A stretch of 64,000 bases of DNA from Paraspadella gotoi. Taxonomy: Eukaryota; Chaetognatha. The position numbers and the translations under genes are program-made. Numbering within the stretch: position 1 is the first letter of the stretch; each line of letters begins with the position of its first letter. The stretch lies in the NCBI GenBank assembly GCA_051294375.1, contig CM119265.1, positions 6,581,489 to 6,645,488 of the forward strand. Reading direction: 5' to 3'. Below are positions 52,889 through 63,421 of the stretch, piece by piece. The notes under the pieces were generated by a model that was given only the letters and a program-made list of their open reading frames with translations, was not told the origin of the DNA and did no database searches.

Positions 52889-54688
52889 ATGTTGTCACTT
52901 TCTCTAACTTATTACATCTTAGTTGTCTTGGAACCTATCCTACGTTTTGAAAGGATGTTTCCCGACTCTAATCGTCTGATGGTTAAGTGTTTTGAAGAGG
53001 ATCACGGAGTGTTTCGTCTTTCTGACTGTTTGGCGCGGATAGTGGGTCTCGTCTCTCGTTCAGAAGCCTGTTGGTCGGAAATACGCGATGCGTACGAGGC
53101 CTACCACGAACGAGTTGGAACTTGCTCCGCCCTCGACGCCCTTCTCATTAACGCCTTTTTAAGCGTCGCATCTCATGGTTTCGGATCCAATATCCCGGCC
53201 AACATCATATCCAAGTGGTTGTTTCAAGCCGCAAAGCTTTTCTCGCATCGAATATATTGCAAGGACTTCTGGCTATCTTGCGAGAATTTTTTAGAACAGC
53301 ACCGCGTTGGCAATGACGACGACGACGACAACAAAGAAAACGCTTACGACAACGCTGAAAGCAAATTTAACTTTTTCGATTATAAAACATCATCTGCAAA
53401 ACTTAATGAAAATAATATATCAGACAACCAAAAAAGCAAAACGGTCGAAGGTGATCCGGAAGATGAGTTCGACCACTTATTCAGCGGAGACGTCAAGACT
53501 CAGCCATCCCTCTTAAAACCAATCGCTAAAAACAAAATACGAAATTTTGAATTATTGAAAACAATTCCTTCGAAAAACCCGAGTAATCTTTTTGAACATT
53601 CTGCCTTTCATCAGCGAAGTCGCCATTTAGTCGCGGAGACGGCCTCGCTAAACGTTGTGTCTTTTGTTCGCGACCTCGGCACTCGACTCGATCCTGACGA
53701 TGAAATGAAATTATCGTCTGACGTCGTCGCCAAATTTCTGAACCCCAACATGACGGGCGCCGATCTTTCTCTACTTTGCAATTTTTCGTCAATGGTTCGC
53801 CTCGAGCCTCTCGTCGGTGTCCCTTCCGGTCACTCGCGCGTCGTCGACGGAATCGTTTTGAGACTCGATGGTGACGTCGATTCGGGACAAAAACGCGCCG
53901 TTCTCTTCGCCGGCGATTTCACTTTCACTTACACCCATCTCGGCTTCAAGAAGAATCTCAACTCGGCCGCCATCGTCTTCAAAAACCCCTCTCAAGAATC
54001 ATTGACCGAACATTCGGGAAAAGAGAAATGGCTGTCGCGTACTCAGAACTTAATCGAAAAGCTTCGAATAGGTCTCGTCGTGTGCAAAGGCAACATAGAT
54101 TTCAATCTCAAGAGTTTCTTCGCGCAACGGAGGATCGGTTTCGTCGAAAACGTAGGATCGGAAAAATACCGGCTACTCGCGAAACATCTCTCTTCGCGGC
54201 CGATAACTTACGCCACCACTGAACAAATGAACTTTTCCGCGATCGGTGTCGTTTCGCTGTCAAAAATCCAAACCAACTCACTTTTTCCCCATCTTTACGC
54301 TGTATCATCCACTAATAACGCACCACCGTCTTTTGTTTCCGCGCTAGTCTGCGCCCCGAGCGATGCGTGGAGCGAGCTTCGCTGTGACCGAGTCTCTCAC
54401 GCCCTCCGTCGGTGGGAACTGTTTTTCGAAGACGGCGGTCTGGTCTGTGATGCGCGTGCGTTGCTCTCGGCCTTTCGTCAAAGCCTCGACGCCTTCGACG
54501 ATGAGATGGGATACTCTCGAGATCTGGCCGACGTCATGCGGTGTCAAATGGAGTCTTTGCTTGAGGGAGACTCCTTGGAGAATTGTCATTTGAACAAATT
54601 TGTCGTCGAGAGGCTGTTGGAACTTTCCGCTGTAATCGCGGATTTTTCGTTGACCGTTTCGCCAGAATGTGTTAATTCCAGTTTTTGA
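52889..54688 (+). CDS. MKKS/BBS6-like chaperonin-related protein, intronless
   Basis: Vertebrate MKKS, BBS10 and BBS12 are group II chaperonin relatives that assemble the BBSome. There are 599 residues from the first ATG, uninterrupted. Chaperonin-like features: LEPILRFERMFPDSN and a DGVFRLSD-like region near the N-terminus, an apical-domain stretch VDGIVLRLDGD, LRIGLVVCKGNIDFNLKSFF, and the late motif WELFFEDGGLVCDARALLSA (CCT proteins have GGGA x E here). It fits MKKS best by order of motifs. About 75 residues expected at the N-terminus (start of the equatorial domain) are absent, and only 62 bp separate it from BBS8, so there is little room for them. An acidic insert (NDDDDDNKE to EFDHLF, about 145-200) is lineage-specific. 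A CATCTTAG acceptor-like word at about 52913-52920 could mark a different true 5' end. Confidence 0.65.
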   Translation: MLSLSLTYYILVVLEPILRFERMFPDSNRLMVKCFEEDHGVFRLSDCLARIVGLVSRSEACWSEIRDAYEAYHERVGTCSALDALLINAFLSVASHGFGSNIPANIISKWLFQAAKLFSHRIYCKDFWLSCENFLEQHRVGNDDDDDNKENAYDNAESKFNFFDYKTSSAKLNENNISDNQKSKTVEGDPEDEFDHLFSGDVKTQPSLLKPIAKNKIRNFELLKTIPSKNPSNLFEHSAFHQRSRHLVAETASLNVVSFVRDLGTRLDPDDEMKLSSDVVAKFLNPNMTGADLSLLCNFSSMVRLEPLVGVPSGHSRVVDGIVLRLDGDVDSGQKRAVLFAGDFTFTYTHLGFKKNLNSAAIVFKNPSQESLTEHSGKEKWLSRTQNLIEKLRIGLVVCKGNIDFNLKSFFAQRRIGFVENVGSEKYRLLAKHLSSRPITYATTEQMNFSAIGVVSLSKIQTNSLFPHLYAVSSTNNAPPSFVSALVCAPSDAWSELRCDRVSHALRRWELFFEDGGLVCDARALLSAFRQSLDAFDDEMGYSRDLADVMRCQMESLLEGDSLENCHLNKFVVERLLELSAVIADFSLTVSPECVNSSF

Positions 54689-55566
54689 AAAATGATATTT
54701 TTTTAATATCCGTATATCGGTATGTTGCTATCTCATTCAGCTATATATGTAGTATATTCCATCATGGGATAACTTTACAATTCGACGTCCGCAACCAACA
54801 TTATATTATTATATTATATATTATATTATTATATATATTATTATATTAACTACTACCGGTCATTAAATTTTGTTTCAGCGTTGTTTCAGTTTGCGCTGTA
54901 ATACAATTTTTTTTATTTCTTCATTTATAAAATTGGTATTACCAATATAAAAATTATTTATTTATTTAATAAATAAGCTATTTTGCCCCTGATTTTGGAC
55001 ACTCTTACAAGATATAACATAACAGGTCCCTGCAAGCTTTCAATCAAAACTCTCTCTTTATTCACTCCCAGAGTACCTGGCTTGTTTATAAATGAAGTGG
55101 TATAATATTTCAAAGTATGTTTCAATTGTATGAAAAGACATCTCCTTTTTAAAGTATATGATCGATAGATAAGATTAGACTTATTAAATTTTATGTTTTT
55201 TAAATGGATAGTAATTGGGTTTTGGGTGGTTAGGATTAGGGGTGGTTAGTATTAGGGGTAGTAATAAAAAGTTTTTCTACCCTTACCAATGTTTTTTTTT
55301 GTTTTTGTTTTTGTTTATTGAGATTTTTATATATCATTCATAACAAGCGAAAAACAAATAACCGACCACAAAATCCGGATCGGCGAATGTACAATTTAGC
55401 TCCATCATGAACCATATTACTTTAATATTATATTTTTTATGTTTTTTTCCAGTGAATATAGAATTTTGTTACAGAAACTTAAAGCTTACTAGTAATTAAT
55501 CAACGTCACCGCACCTTATTTATCGCATCATTTATTTAATAACGCCAAAGAGAATCCCCTTCAAAA
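54689..55566. other. intergenic gap with TATTA tract and telomere-like repeat copy 5
   Basis: AT-rich DNA with a (TTATA)n stretch at 54800-54850. At 55205-55262 TTAGG-like words (GGTGGTTAGGATTAGGGG) appear, and at 55375-55405 CCGGATCGGCGAATGTACAA follows, a diverged end of the family defined at 16564-16765. No gene is seen. Confidence 0.6.
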
Positions 55567-58028
55567 ATGGCAGCTCCGCCTCCTCCAGAGCGCAAAAAGA
55601 TCTTCATCAATGACGTTGATGAGTACCTTGGAAAGTTCTTGTCCAAGTGGTTGTCTCGCGTGGCGCCGGGCGACACTCTCAAAGGCGCGGGCGAAGGCGA
55701 GGGTGACGAGGATGAGGCGCCGCCCGTGGAAGTTGGCGAGGACGGCGTCAATTTAAACGCTTTCATCGTCGTCGGAACACTGATTGACCCGGAGAGCAAG
55801 AAACCGGAATGGGTGACCGAGATCGTGGACAAGAACAACCCTCAAGAATACGCGACCGCCCTGGAGGAGGCCGATATCATTATCTACAACATCGTTGAGA
55901 GCGCGGACAACATCGAACCGGCGCTGGACATCGTCCGAACGCTGAGCACGGAGGGGGCCACTGCCATCGTCAAAAACCGAATCTTTATCATGGTCTCGAC
56001 GGTGTTGACGTGGGCGCGAAGCAAGCCGCTCGATCCAGATGACCCGGAAATTCCCTTCACCGACGACGACTATCGGAGAAGGAAGCCGCATTTGGTAAGA
56101 AGATGTTTGTTTTGTCGAATCGATATTTTTTTGACTACACGGATATTAATCTGACATTGATAAAACAAAATTTATGTTTTGTAATTCGTTTAACTCGTAT
56201 TTCGCCAATATTTTTTTCTTCCTTAAAAACAAGCAGCTTTTTTTTCTCTAGAACTTCAAAGAGCATTGCGCCGCGGAAAAGTTGGTAGTGAAGATTGGAA
56301 AGTCGAATAAAAATAAATTGGCCACTTATGTCGTCGCCGCCGGCCTCGTCTACGGATGCGGCGAGGGAGTCTTTCACTTCTTCTTCAAAGAGGCCTGGAA
56401 CAACGCCACTGTCCTCCCCATTTTTGGCGATGGCACCAACGTGCTTCCGGGCATTCACGTCAGCGACCTAGCCCAGATCTTGCACAACGTGATAGACCAG
56501 AAGCCGAAGACTCGCTACATAGTGGCTGTCGACGACTCGCAAAATACCCTCGAGGAGATCGTCAAGGCCGTCAGCGACTCGCTCACCACCGGCAAAGTCG
56601 TCAAGATGCCCAAAGAAGAAGCGTCGCTGATCAAAGGAGTGACCCAGATGGAGTTGGACATGCTCCTCGTTAATTTGAGGATGGAGAGCGTGTTCGTCAA
56701 GGAAAACTTTCGCGTGATGTGGGTGTCGGAGTCCGGGCTGGCTGCCAACATCGTCAGCATTGTCAAGGAGTACAGATTCACCAGACAGCTTCTGCCGATT
56801 CGCCTCTGCATTCTGGGACCCCCGGCGGTCGGAAAATCATCCGTCGCTAAGCATCTTTGCGAACATTACAAGTTACATCATATTCACTTGAAGGACGTTA
56901 TCGACTCGGCTATTGCACGAGTCGAGCAAAGCGCTAACAACGCCCTGGAAGGTGATTTTTCAAAATTTATTTAAAAAAAATCGTTGTTTGTTATCTATAA
57001 AAATATAAATTTATCTTTTGTTTTGTTGTTGTTGATCGCAGACTCAATTCAAGTTTGTACCATTATAATAGAATTTATCCATTATAATAGTATTTTCAAA
57101 GACATTGTAAATCTTATAAACTCCAGGGACGGATCAGGAGGAGAACGAGGACGACACCGCGGCCGAGGATGCCGAATTGTTGGAGGCTCTCAAAGCCAAC
57201 ATCGACGAGAACAACGGCCGCCTCGACGACGGATTCGTCGTTCGTTTTGTCCGACACAAGCTGATGTCGCCGCCGTGTCAAAACCAGGGGTTCGTCCTCG
57301 ACGGCTACCCGAAAACCCTGGCCCAGGCCAAGGAGCTCTTCACTTCTGCCGATGACGACATAGACCCCGAGGATGCTGATAAGCCCTTGTACGAGACCCG
57401 TATTATGCCGGAGATGGTCGTCAACCTCGAGGCGCTCGACGAGTTCCTCAAGGAGCGAGTCATGGCGCTGCCCGAGAACGTGGTCCACGGGACACACAAC
57501 ACTGAGGAGGGTCTTCTACGTCGCTTGGCCCAATACCGCGCCGACAACACGGAAGACGAAACCGTCCTCAATTACTTTGACGAATTCGAGATTCACCCGG
57601 AAAACTTTGACGCCACCAAGGACCCCACCGACGACATGAGCTTCACCGCCCAAGAGATCATCCGTTTGCTAGGCGCGCCTCGAAACTACGGCCCGACAGC
57701 GGAAGAGATCGAGGAGCAAAAACGTCTGGCGATGGAGGCCCGTTTGAGACGTGAACGAGAGGAAGAGGAGGAGCGGCAGAGAAAGGAGGCGGAGGAGCTG
57801 TTAGAGCGAAGGAAGAACGAAGAGATGTGGGCGGCCAAGTTGCAAGAAGTTAAGCGCCAAGAGTACGAGCAACTGGAGACCCGGTCGGTGCCACTGAGAA
57901 ATTATCTCATGAAGCACGTGATGCCAACGTTAACGCAAGGTCTGGTCGAATGCTGCAAGGTCCGACCGGACGATCCTGTGGATTATTTGGCAGAGTTTCT
58001 ATTCAAGCACAATCCTCAAGTGGATTAA
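55567..58028 (+). CDS. AK7: adenylate kinase 7, three exons
   Basis: AK7 is the axonemal adenylate kinase of motile cilia (2 ADP to ATP plus AMP). Exons 55567-56094, 56252-56951 and 57127-58028 give 709 residues (human 723). In order: N-terminal NAD(P)-fold domain with STVLTWARSKPLDPDD, FTDDDYRRRKPH and PIFGDGTNVLPGIHVSDLA; adenylate kinase domain with P-loop GPPAVGKSS (about 365), HHIHLKDV and NQGFVLDGYPKTLAQAKELF; a long charged helix (EEIEEQKRLAMEARLRRE...); a C-terminal Dpy-30 motif (RNYLMKHVMPTLTQGLVECC). The acidic insert between P-loop and LID spans the exon 2/3 junction. The start codon is the first ATG and gives a short MAAPPPPE lead. Confidence 0.97.
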
Positions 58029-58280
58029 TGCTCAATTTTATTGTTTGTAATTTGTAACTCATGGAAATCACGTTTTAGTATTTTAATGTCACTGATTGCA
58101 CTGATATATTCTAGTCATCCCAAGGCTGAAGTTTATGATCAGTTTGATCACTTGCATGTCGATTTTACTGATAAAATACAAGCATTTAACGATAGGTTTT
58201 AACCGATTATGTGGTGAAACTAAATTATTTTTACTTTTTTTTTTTTCAGTTTTATTTTTAAAATTAAAAATATATTGACA

Positions 58281-59696
58281 ATGCCACTTCCGGTTCGTGA
58301 CTTCACGTGGCACGAGACAATCGATTGCGTAATGCTCTCCGTTCCACTCAAGGGCGTCAAACGCGAAAAGATCGACATCCTCGCCGCCGACGATTACGTC
58401 AAAGTCAACTTCCCTCCTCACTTTTTCGAACTCTTCCCCTTCGCCTCCATCGATGCCGACCGCAGCACCGCCACCATCGCCGAGGGTTGCGTTAACTTTC
58501 GTCTTCTTAAAAAATCCCAGGAAATTTGGGGCGCGCTGGAAGCGCCCTTCAGCCGCGATAAGGCCATCTGCCGGGACAAACGACAGGCCGCGTTGGAGGC
58601 TTTTCAAAAAGGGGAAGAAGAAAAGCGAAAGCAAAGAGACGTGACGAAGAACGAATTAAAAAGATTCACCGTGCAGAAACAGATCGATCGCGAAGAAATC
58701 GATCGACGACGCATCACCGAAATCGTGGAAACGACAAAGAGCGACGCCATGGAGGATCTGGAAGAATGGCGCAATGCCCAGCAGAAGGCAGAGGAGGAGG
58801 AGGCGAGAAAGGAGGAAGAGACGAGGGCGAGGAGAGCCAAGATGCTAAAGGCGAAGATGGAGAGAGAGGCGAGGGCGAAGAAGGAGAAAAGGGACGACGA
58901 TTTGGGCGACGGAGACGTCATCTTTGACGAGGCGCCTCCCGTCAGAAGGGGAGGAAAAATTTGCGTCAACTTTACCGAAAGGGTGTTTCCGACGCCAGTC
59001 AGAGAGTCGACGACGGATGCGGAGAATGAGTGGTTGAAGAAGCAAGCGGAGGCACGAAAAGCCTGCGACGTCCAGGACGAAAATCTCAAGCCTGAAGAAA
59101 AAAATCCCGAATGGCTGCAAGAAAAAGGCGACACCTTCTTCCGTCAGGAAAACTACCAGGCCGCAGTAAACGCTTATAGCCACGGAATCCGCCTGGGCGG
59201 AAAGAACCCGCTTCCTAGCTTGTTCTCCTCCCGCGCTGCCTGCCACCTGCGCCTGCGCAACCTTCACAAGGCGCTCGAGGATGCCACGCGTTCTCTAGAT
59301 CTGCTGACGCCGCCGGTGCCGCAGAACGCGGCCGCGCGTGCTGAGGCGCACGTTCGTCGCGGGACCGCTTTCGCCGGCCTAGAATGTTTCGTCGAAGCAC
59401 TCGTCGAGTTCGAAGGCGCCCACAAGATCGAGCCCGGCAACGAGGACGTCAAAGCGGAAATCGTTAAGCTGAGGAAAATGATACAGGGGAGTTCGGAGGA
59501 GAGCGCGAGGAAAGAAAGAAGGGACAAAGCGAGGGGCGGAGGAGACGGAGTGGACGAATTAGAAAAACGAATGGCGACAACCGCTGTTTGCAACGAAGAC
59601 GATGAAGATGATGAAACTGAAGATATCGACATTGACGATGTGTTAAAGAAGCAACAAGAGAGAAGAAACGACGCGGTTTTAGAAAGACACAAGTGA
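58281..59696 (+). CDS. DNAAF4: DNAAF4 (DYX1C1) dynein arm assembly factor, intronless
   Basis: A cytoplasmic co-chaperone that preassembles axonemal dynein arms with HSP90/HSP70. There are 471 residues (human 420). An N-terminal CS/p23 domain (FTWHETIDCVMLSVPLKGVK, about 1-95) is followed by a charged coiled coil, the family word NFTERVFPTPVRES, and C-terminal TPRs (NPEWLQEKGDTFFRQENYQA, LHKALEDATRSLDLLTPP, EAHVRRGTAFAGLECFVEAL). An acidic, Asp/Glu-rich tail is extra relative to vertebrates. A TTTTTTTTTTTTTCAG acceptor lies about 33 bp before the ATG, while the CDS itself has no introns. It is the last gene of the ciliary block, 252 bp after AK7. Confidence 0.96.
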   Translation: MPLPVRDFTWHETIDCVMLSVPLKGVKREKIDILAADDYVKVNFPPHFFELFPFASIDADRSTATIAEGCVNFRLLKKSQEIWGALEAPFSRDKAICRDKRQAALEAFQKGEEEKRKQRDVTKNELKRFTVQKQIDREEIDRRRITEIVETTKSDAMEDLEEWRNAQQKAEEEEARKEEETRARRAKMLKAKMEREARAKKEKRDDDLGDGDVIFDEAPPVRRGGKICVNFTERVFPTPVRESTTDAENEWLKKQAEARKACDVQDENLKPEEKNPEWLQEKGDTFFRQENYQAAVNAYSHGIRLGGKNPLPSLFSSRAACHLRLRNLHKALEDATRSLDLLTPPVPQNAAARAEAHVRRGTAFAGLECFVEALVEFEGAHKIEPGNEDVKAEIVKLRKMIQGSSEESARKERRDKARGGGDGVDELEKRMATTAVCNEDDEDDETEDIDIDDVLKKQQERRNDAVLERHK

Positions 59697-60022
59697 ACAT
59701 GAAATTCTCAATTTTATTGCTTGTTGTGCAATTTAGAATAATAATTGAACTAATACAAATTATTTATTTATTCATTGGTTTTATTTTAATTTATAACTTT
59801 TATTCGACACATATTCGAGGAACAACTTTTATACATTTATTTTATTCGTTCTCCTCGATAGCGCAAACTTGACAAAGCTATTATTTTATATTACCGACTA
59901 GTACAGCACAATATAGTACAGTAAGAAAGCATTAAATACAAAATGCAATTTTTAGATGTCATGCTGTAACGGACAAAAAACTACAACAACAACCACAAGG
60001 GTCGGGAAAAAAAAATCTCAAA
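59697..60022. other. convergent 3' intergenic gap
   Basis: AT-rich sequence between the DNAAF4 stop and the stop of the - strand IgGFc-type gene. It presumably holds both 3'UTRs. Nothing else is recognised. Confidence 0.6.
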
Positions 60023-62104
60023 TTATTGACAACATTGCTGCAACTGCGCCGCTAAGTCGTCCAGATCCATGAGTTTTTGTGCCATGGGGCCAACGAGGTC
60101 GTTGAGAGCCTTGAGCAGATCCATCAAATTGCTCAGATCTCCCTTCAATTTATCTATGCCGTTTTTAAGATCATCGTGGGCGTTGCCAATATCACATCCT
60201 CCTAAATAGCCAGTGTGTTTTACGGAGTACATATTTAATGAAGGATTTTTTTTTCTCAACACCATTTCCTCCACAACCTTAGTTAATAGTTGTCGGTATA
60301 ATATTATTATTATTAAGATTAATTCCTGACCTGTATCTTCGTCGATCTCGCCGTCGCCGTCGTCATCGCGACCGTTCTCTCGCTCCTCGTCAACTTCTCC
60401 GTCGCAGTCGTTGTCGACGAGGTCGTCTTTGATGGGCGCAGTGGGCTGACAGAGGGCCCTGTCCATCTCGTCGACCACACCGTCTTCGTCGTCGTCAATC
60501 GAATTGCTGTGCCGGGGGAAGTCTTTGATTAATTAATTAATTAACAAAAACCCAAACGTGACAATCGATAATCATCGAGCAGTAATCGCGGATTTTTTTG
60601 AGACAAGACGTACTCTTGGTAGTATTCCTCGTCGATCCTCCCGTCGCAATCGTTGTCGATGCCGTCGCCGGGTATCGCCGTATCTTCGGACGGAATGCAT
60701 GCCTCGTACAAAGGCACCAATCTTAATCCGCCTTTGTAAAAATTGAGAATTATGATTACCAATGAAAAGAATATAATTTATGAAAGATTGATCAGTTTGA
60801 TACAAATTATCTTACAATCTATATTTAATAGTAAACAATGTTTAGTTAGATAGAGCTAGGAAAAGGCTTCCTCACCCGGATAGCCATAGGAATCGTAATT
60901 GGCGAAACCGTAGACGTAGAGTCCAAACCCAACGAGGGGGGATTGATGATCGGCGAAATGGATACCGGAAGTGATCTCTTTTCTGAGGTAAGAGAATTCG
61001 CTACCCGGAACTTGGACCCAAGGTTCGTCGGCGAGGTTTTCTTGATCCAGGATAATGCCTAAGAAATGTACATTGTACAATCTGCTATTTCGATGTTGCC
61101 ACTCGGGGGTTGAAAAATTAAACGACTTGAGCTCGGCTCGAGGTTGGTAAAATGAAAATACCAAGCTGAGTACGAGACGCTTGCGAAAAGTAAAAACAAT
61201 ATTGTGACAATAAACGTTTTTAAAATAGCAAATGTGGTTTTGATTGTCAATTTTTTTAAATTCAAACTATATATCTATAAGTATCAATATACCGTCTTTG
61301 TCCTTTGTTTCGACCACGAGGGTGACGTAGTTGTCGAACTCTTTTTTGACACGTTCGTCATCCGGCGTGGCGAAGATGTATGAGTTGGAAAACTGTTCTA
61401 TTGGCGGGATCAACATCATAAACGGATCGGCCAAAACACCATCGATGTTCTTTCCTGTACGATTGGCGATGACAAAAAGGTAATTATTTTTTTTTACAGA
61501 ATTGCTCAGGATTGATCGGTCTCACTCGCCTTTGCAATAAAGAGTAACTAGACAGGACTCGGAACATCTAATCACGTGGGACTCGTTGGATGGAATGTCA
61601 AGTTCGACAAAGTCACCCTCTTGTTCTAACAGGAACGGTTGGTTGGAAATCTGCAATCAAGTTTTTTACAAAGCTAAGTATGAAGCATCGTTACCAAAAA
61701 CGAAATATTTATTTTTTCCCCGCTATAATATTATTCAGACTTCGTAATATAATTCAAACTTCGTTTCGTTGCACGGTTTCACGACTCACAGTGACTTCAT
61801 TGTTGTCTTTTCCACTAATGATCCTAAAAATGTCTCCAGCTTTTCGTCGTACAAGCGGAGTTGTGATGTAGGTCTTACCCCAGGTTGCTAGGGGTGGAAT
61901 CTGAAATATTTATTGCAGAATTAGTTAATTTTATACCGTTTTTTTGGCCAGCGTTTTATGTACATGAGTAAGATTTATGGTAAATATCCTTTCGTCCCAC
62001 CCACATTTTCTTTTTTATTTCTTTTCTTTTCTTTCCATTTTTCTTTTCTATTATTTTCCTTCTTCTCTTTTCTCTTCTTAAGTTTCTTGTTTTGTCTTTC
62101 TTTT

Positions 62105-62196
<92 letters not shown>

Positions 62197-63071
62197 TATT
62201 TCTTTATTTCGATCTTTATTTTTGTGATTTTTAAATATTAAACACAAATAATTATAAATTTAATTAAACAACCTGCTCGACTATGTGATCACAGAGGCCG
62301 TTATCGTGGGGGATGTTAGCGCAAATGACGCCGGAAATGACGCCGACGGGTTCCGAAGCCGTAATGATGGCGCCGGTGAGATCATCGTCGGCGTCCTTGT
62401 CTGCGACGGTTTAAAACAAGATGGCGTCTCATATATAGACGAGTTAAAACTCTCCAATAATATCTACGTGCGATGCTTTCATTACCGGTGACGAACCATT
62501 CGTAAACTTCTCCTCGGTTAATCACGGCCGTGACCTGATCCTCTCCCCTCAGCTTGATGTTGATCTCGGTGTTGTCCTGCAAGGACGTCGGGTTTATTAT
62601 TATAATTTTCTGTAATTAACGATAAAGATTAATATTTCGAGAACCTTGTAAGCAATGATGGCCACTTCACCGGGATTTTTCGTTCTTCTCGTTCTGTAGC
62701 CTTGGTACGAGGGGATGATATATTTTTTTGTGGCCACGTCCTCGGGCAATGCTGGGTAAAACGGGAGCAAACTTAACGTACAAACTTAAAAATAATTTGT
62801 CACAAGTATAAATATAAAAAATACAATTTAAATTCGCTAAGTTTCAATCGAGACCATAAATTGTCATAACTAACCCAAGAAAGCGTCGCTGGAAACTTTT
62901 CGCCTGTTTATTCCGTAGACGCCGATCTCGTGGTCAGCGACGATGTCGACCACCTTTTTGACAGGAGTTCCGCGCTCCTTCTTGGAGATGCGCATTTGGT
63001 CAGGACCGGGGATTTCGTACTCGATCAAGTCGTGCGCTGAAGAGGGCGTTAATGAATGGCGTCAATTAATT

Positions 63072-63123
<52 letters not shown>

Positions 63124-63335
63124 TCTCTTTCTCAACACCTGCGATCTTCAGTGTTTCAGTTTTTCCTAGAGATGGGATGCTGATCTCCACTGTCGTTTCC
63201 GTATCGGTTGTGGCTATGAAGATCTTCAAGTAGCCTCCGTTGTTATGGCTGTTCGTCATAAAAGCCAGAGTGAAATGAGTCCCGAAGTGATCCGGAACGA
63301 CTGAGGGAATGAAGAACTCAAAGTTGTATCGTTGA
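60023..63335 (-). CDS. secreted IgGFc-binding-domain protein with metal-binding repeats, 5' incomplete
   Basis: Twelve exons on the - strand: 63335-63139, 63036-62875, 62751-62645, 62576-62486, 62400-62273, 61900-61790, 61650-61530, 61454-61293, 61058-60876, 60731-60614, 60506-60331, 60201-60023; about 578 residues. The signal peptide exon is missing and must lie right of 63335, probably beyond the window. The first nine exons encode an IgGFc-binding N-terminal domain: GTHFTLAFMTNS, EIGVYGINRRKVSSDAFLAL, YIIPSYQGYRT, SEPVGVISG, CDHIVEQIPPLATWGK, SGDIFRII-like, YGFANYDSYGYP. Then come DGIDNDCDGRIDEE, DDLVDNDCDGEVDEE and DDDGDGEIDED, MopE/EF-like metal-binding repeats. The last exon is a leucine-heptad helix ending QQCCQ, suggesting disulfide-linked oligomers. 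A mucus- or matrix-associated role is inferred. Intron 7 (exon ending 61530) seems to use a GC donor. Confidence 0.82.
62096..62205 (+). repeat. (TTTC)n microsatellite
   Basis: About 25 CTTT units lie in intron 5 of the IgGFc-type gene (between exons 62273 and 61900). The Phe/Ser and Lys/Glu ORFs through it are artefacts. Confidence 0.9.
63076..63133 (+). repeat. (CT)n microsatellite in the first visible intron of the IgGFc-type gene
   Basis: CT repeat on the + strand, GA on the coding (-) strand. It is within the intron between exons 63139 and 63036, so it adjoins the donor, not the acceptor. A second CT tract lies at 63386-63433. Confidence 0.9.
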
Positions 63336-63384
63336 CTGTTTTCAGAGAGTAAATACTTAACTTTTCACCTCGTTGACCCATCTC

Positions 63385-63421
<37 letters not shown>

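Noticed and set aside
58089-58634. 181-codon - strand ORF over the start of DNAAF4
   Set aside because: Antisense shadow of a conserved CS-domain gene.
62100-62205. Tandem array resembling a CRISPR or satellite
   Set aside because: It is a simple TTTC microsatellite with no spacers; CRISPR is not expected in an animal genome.
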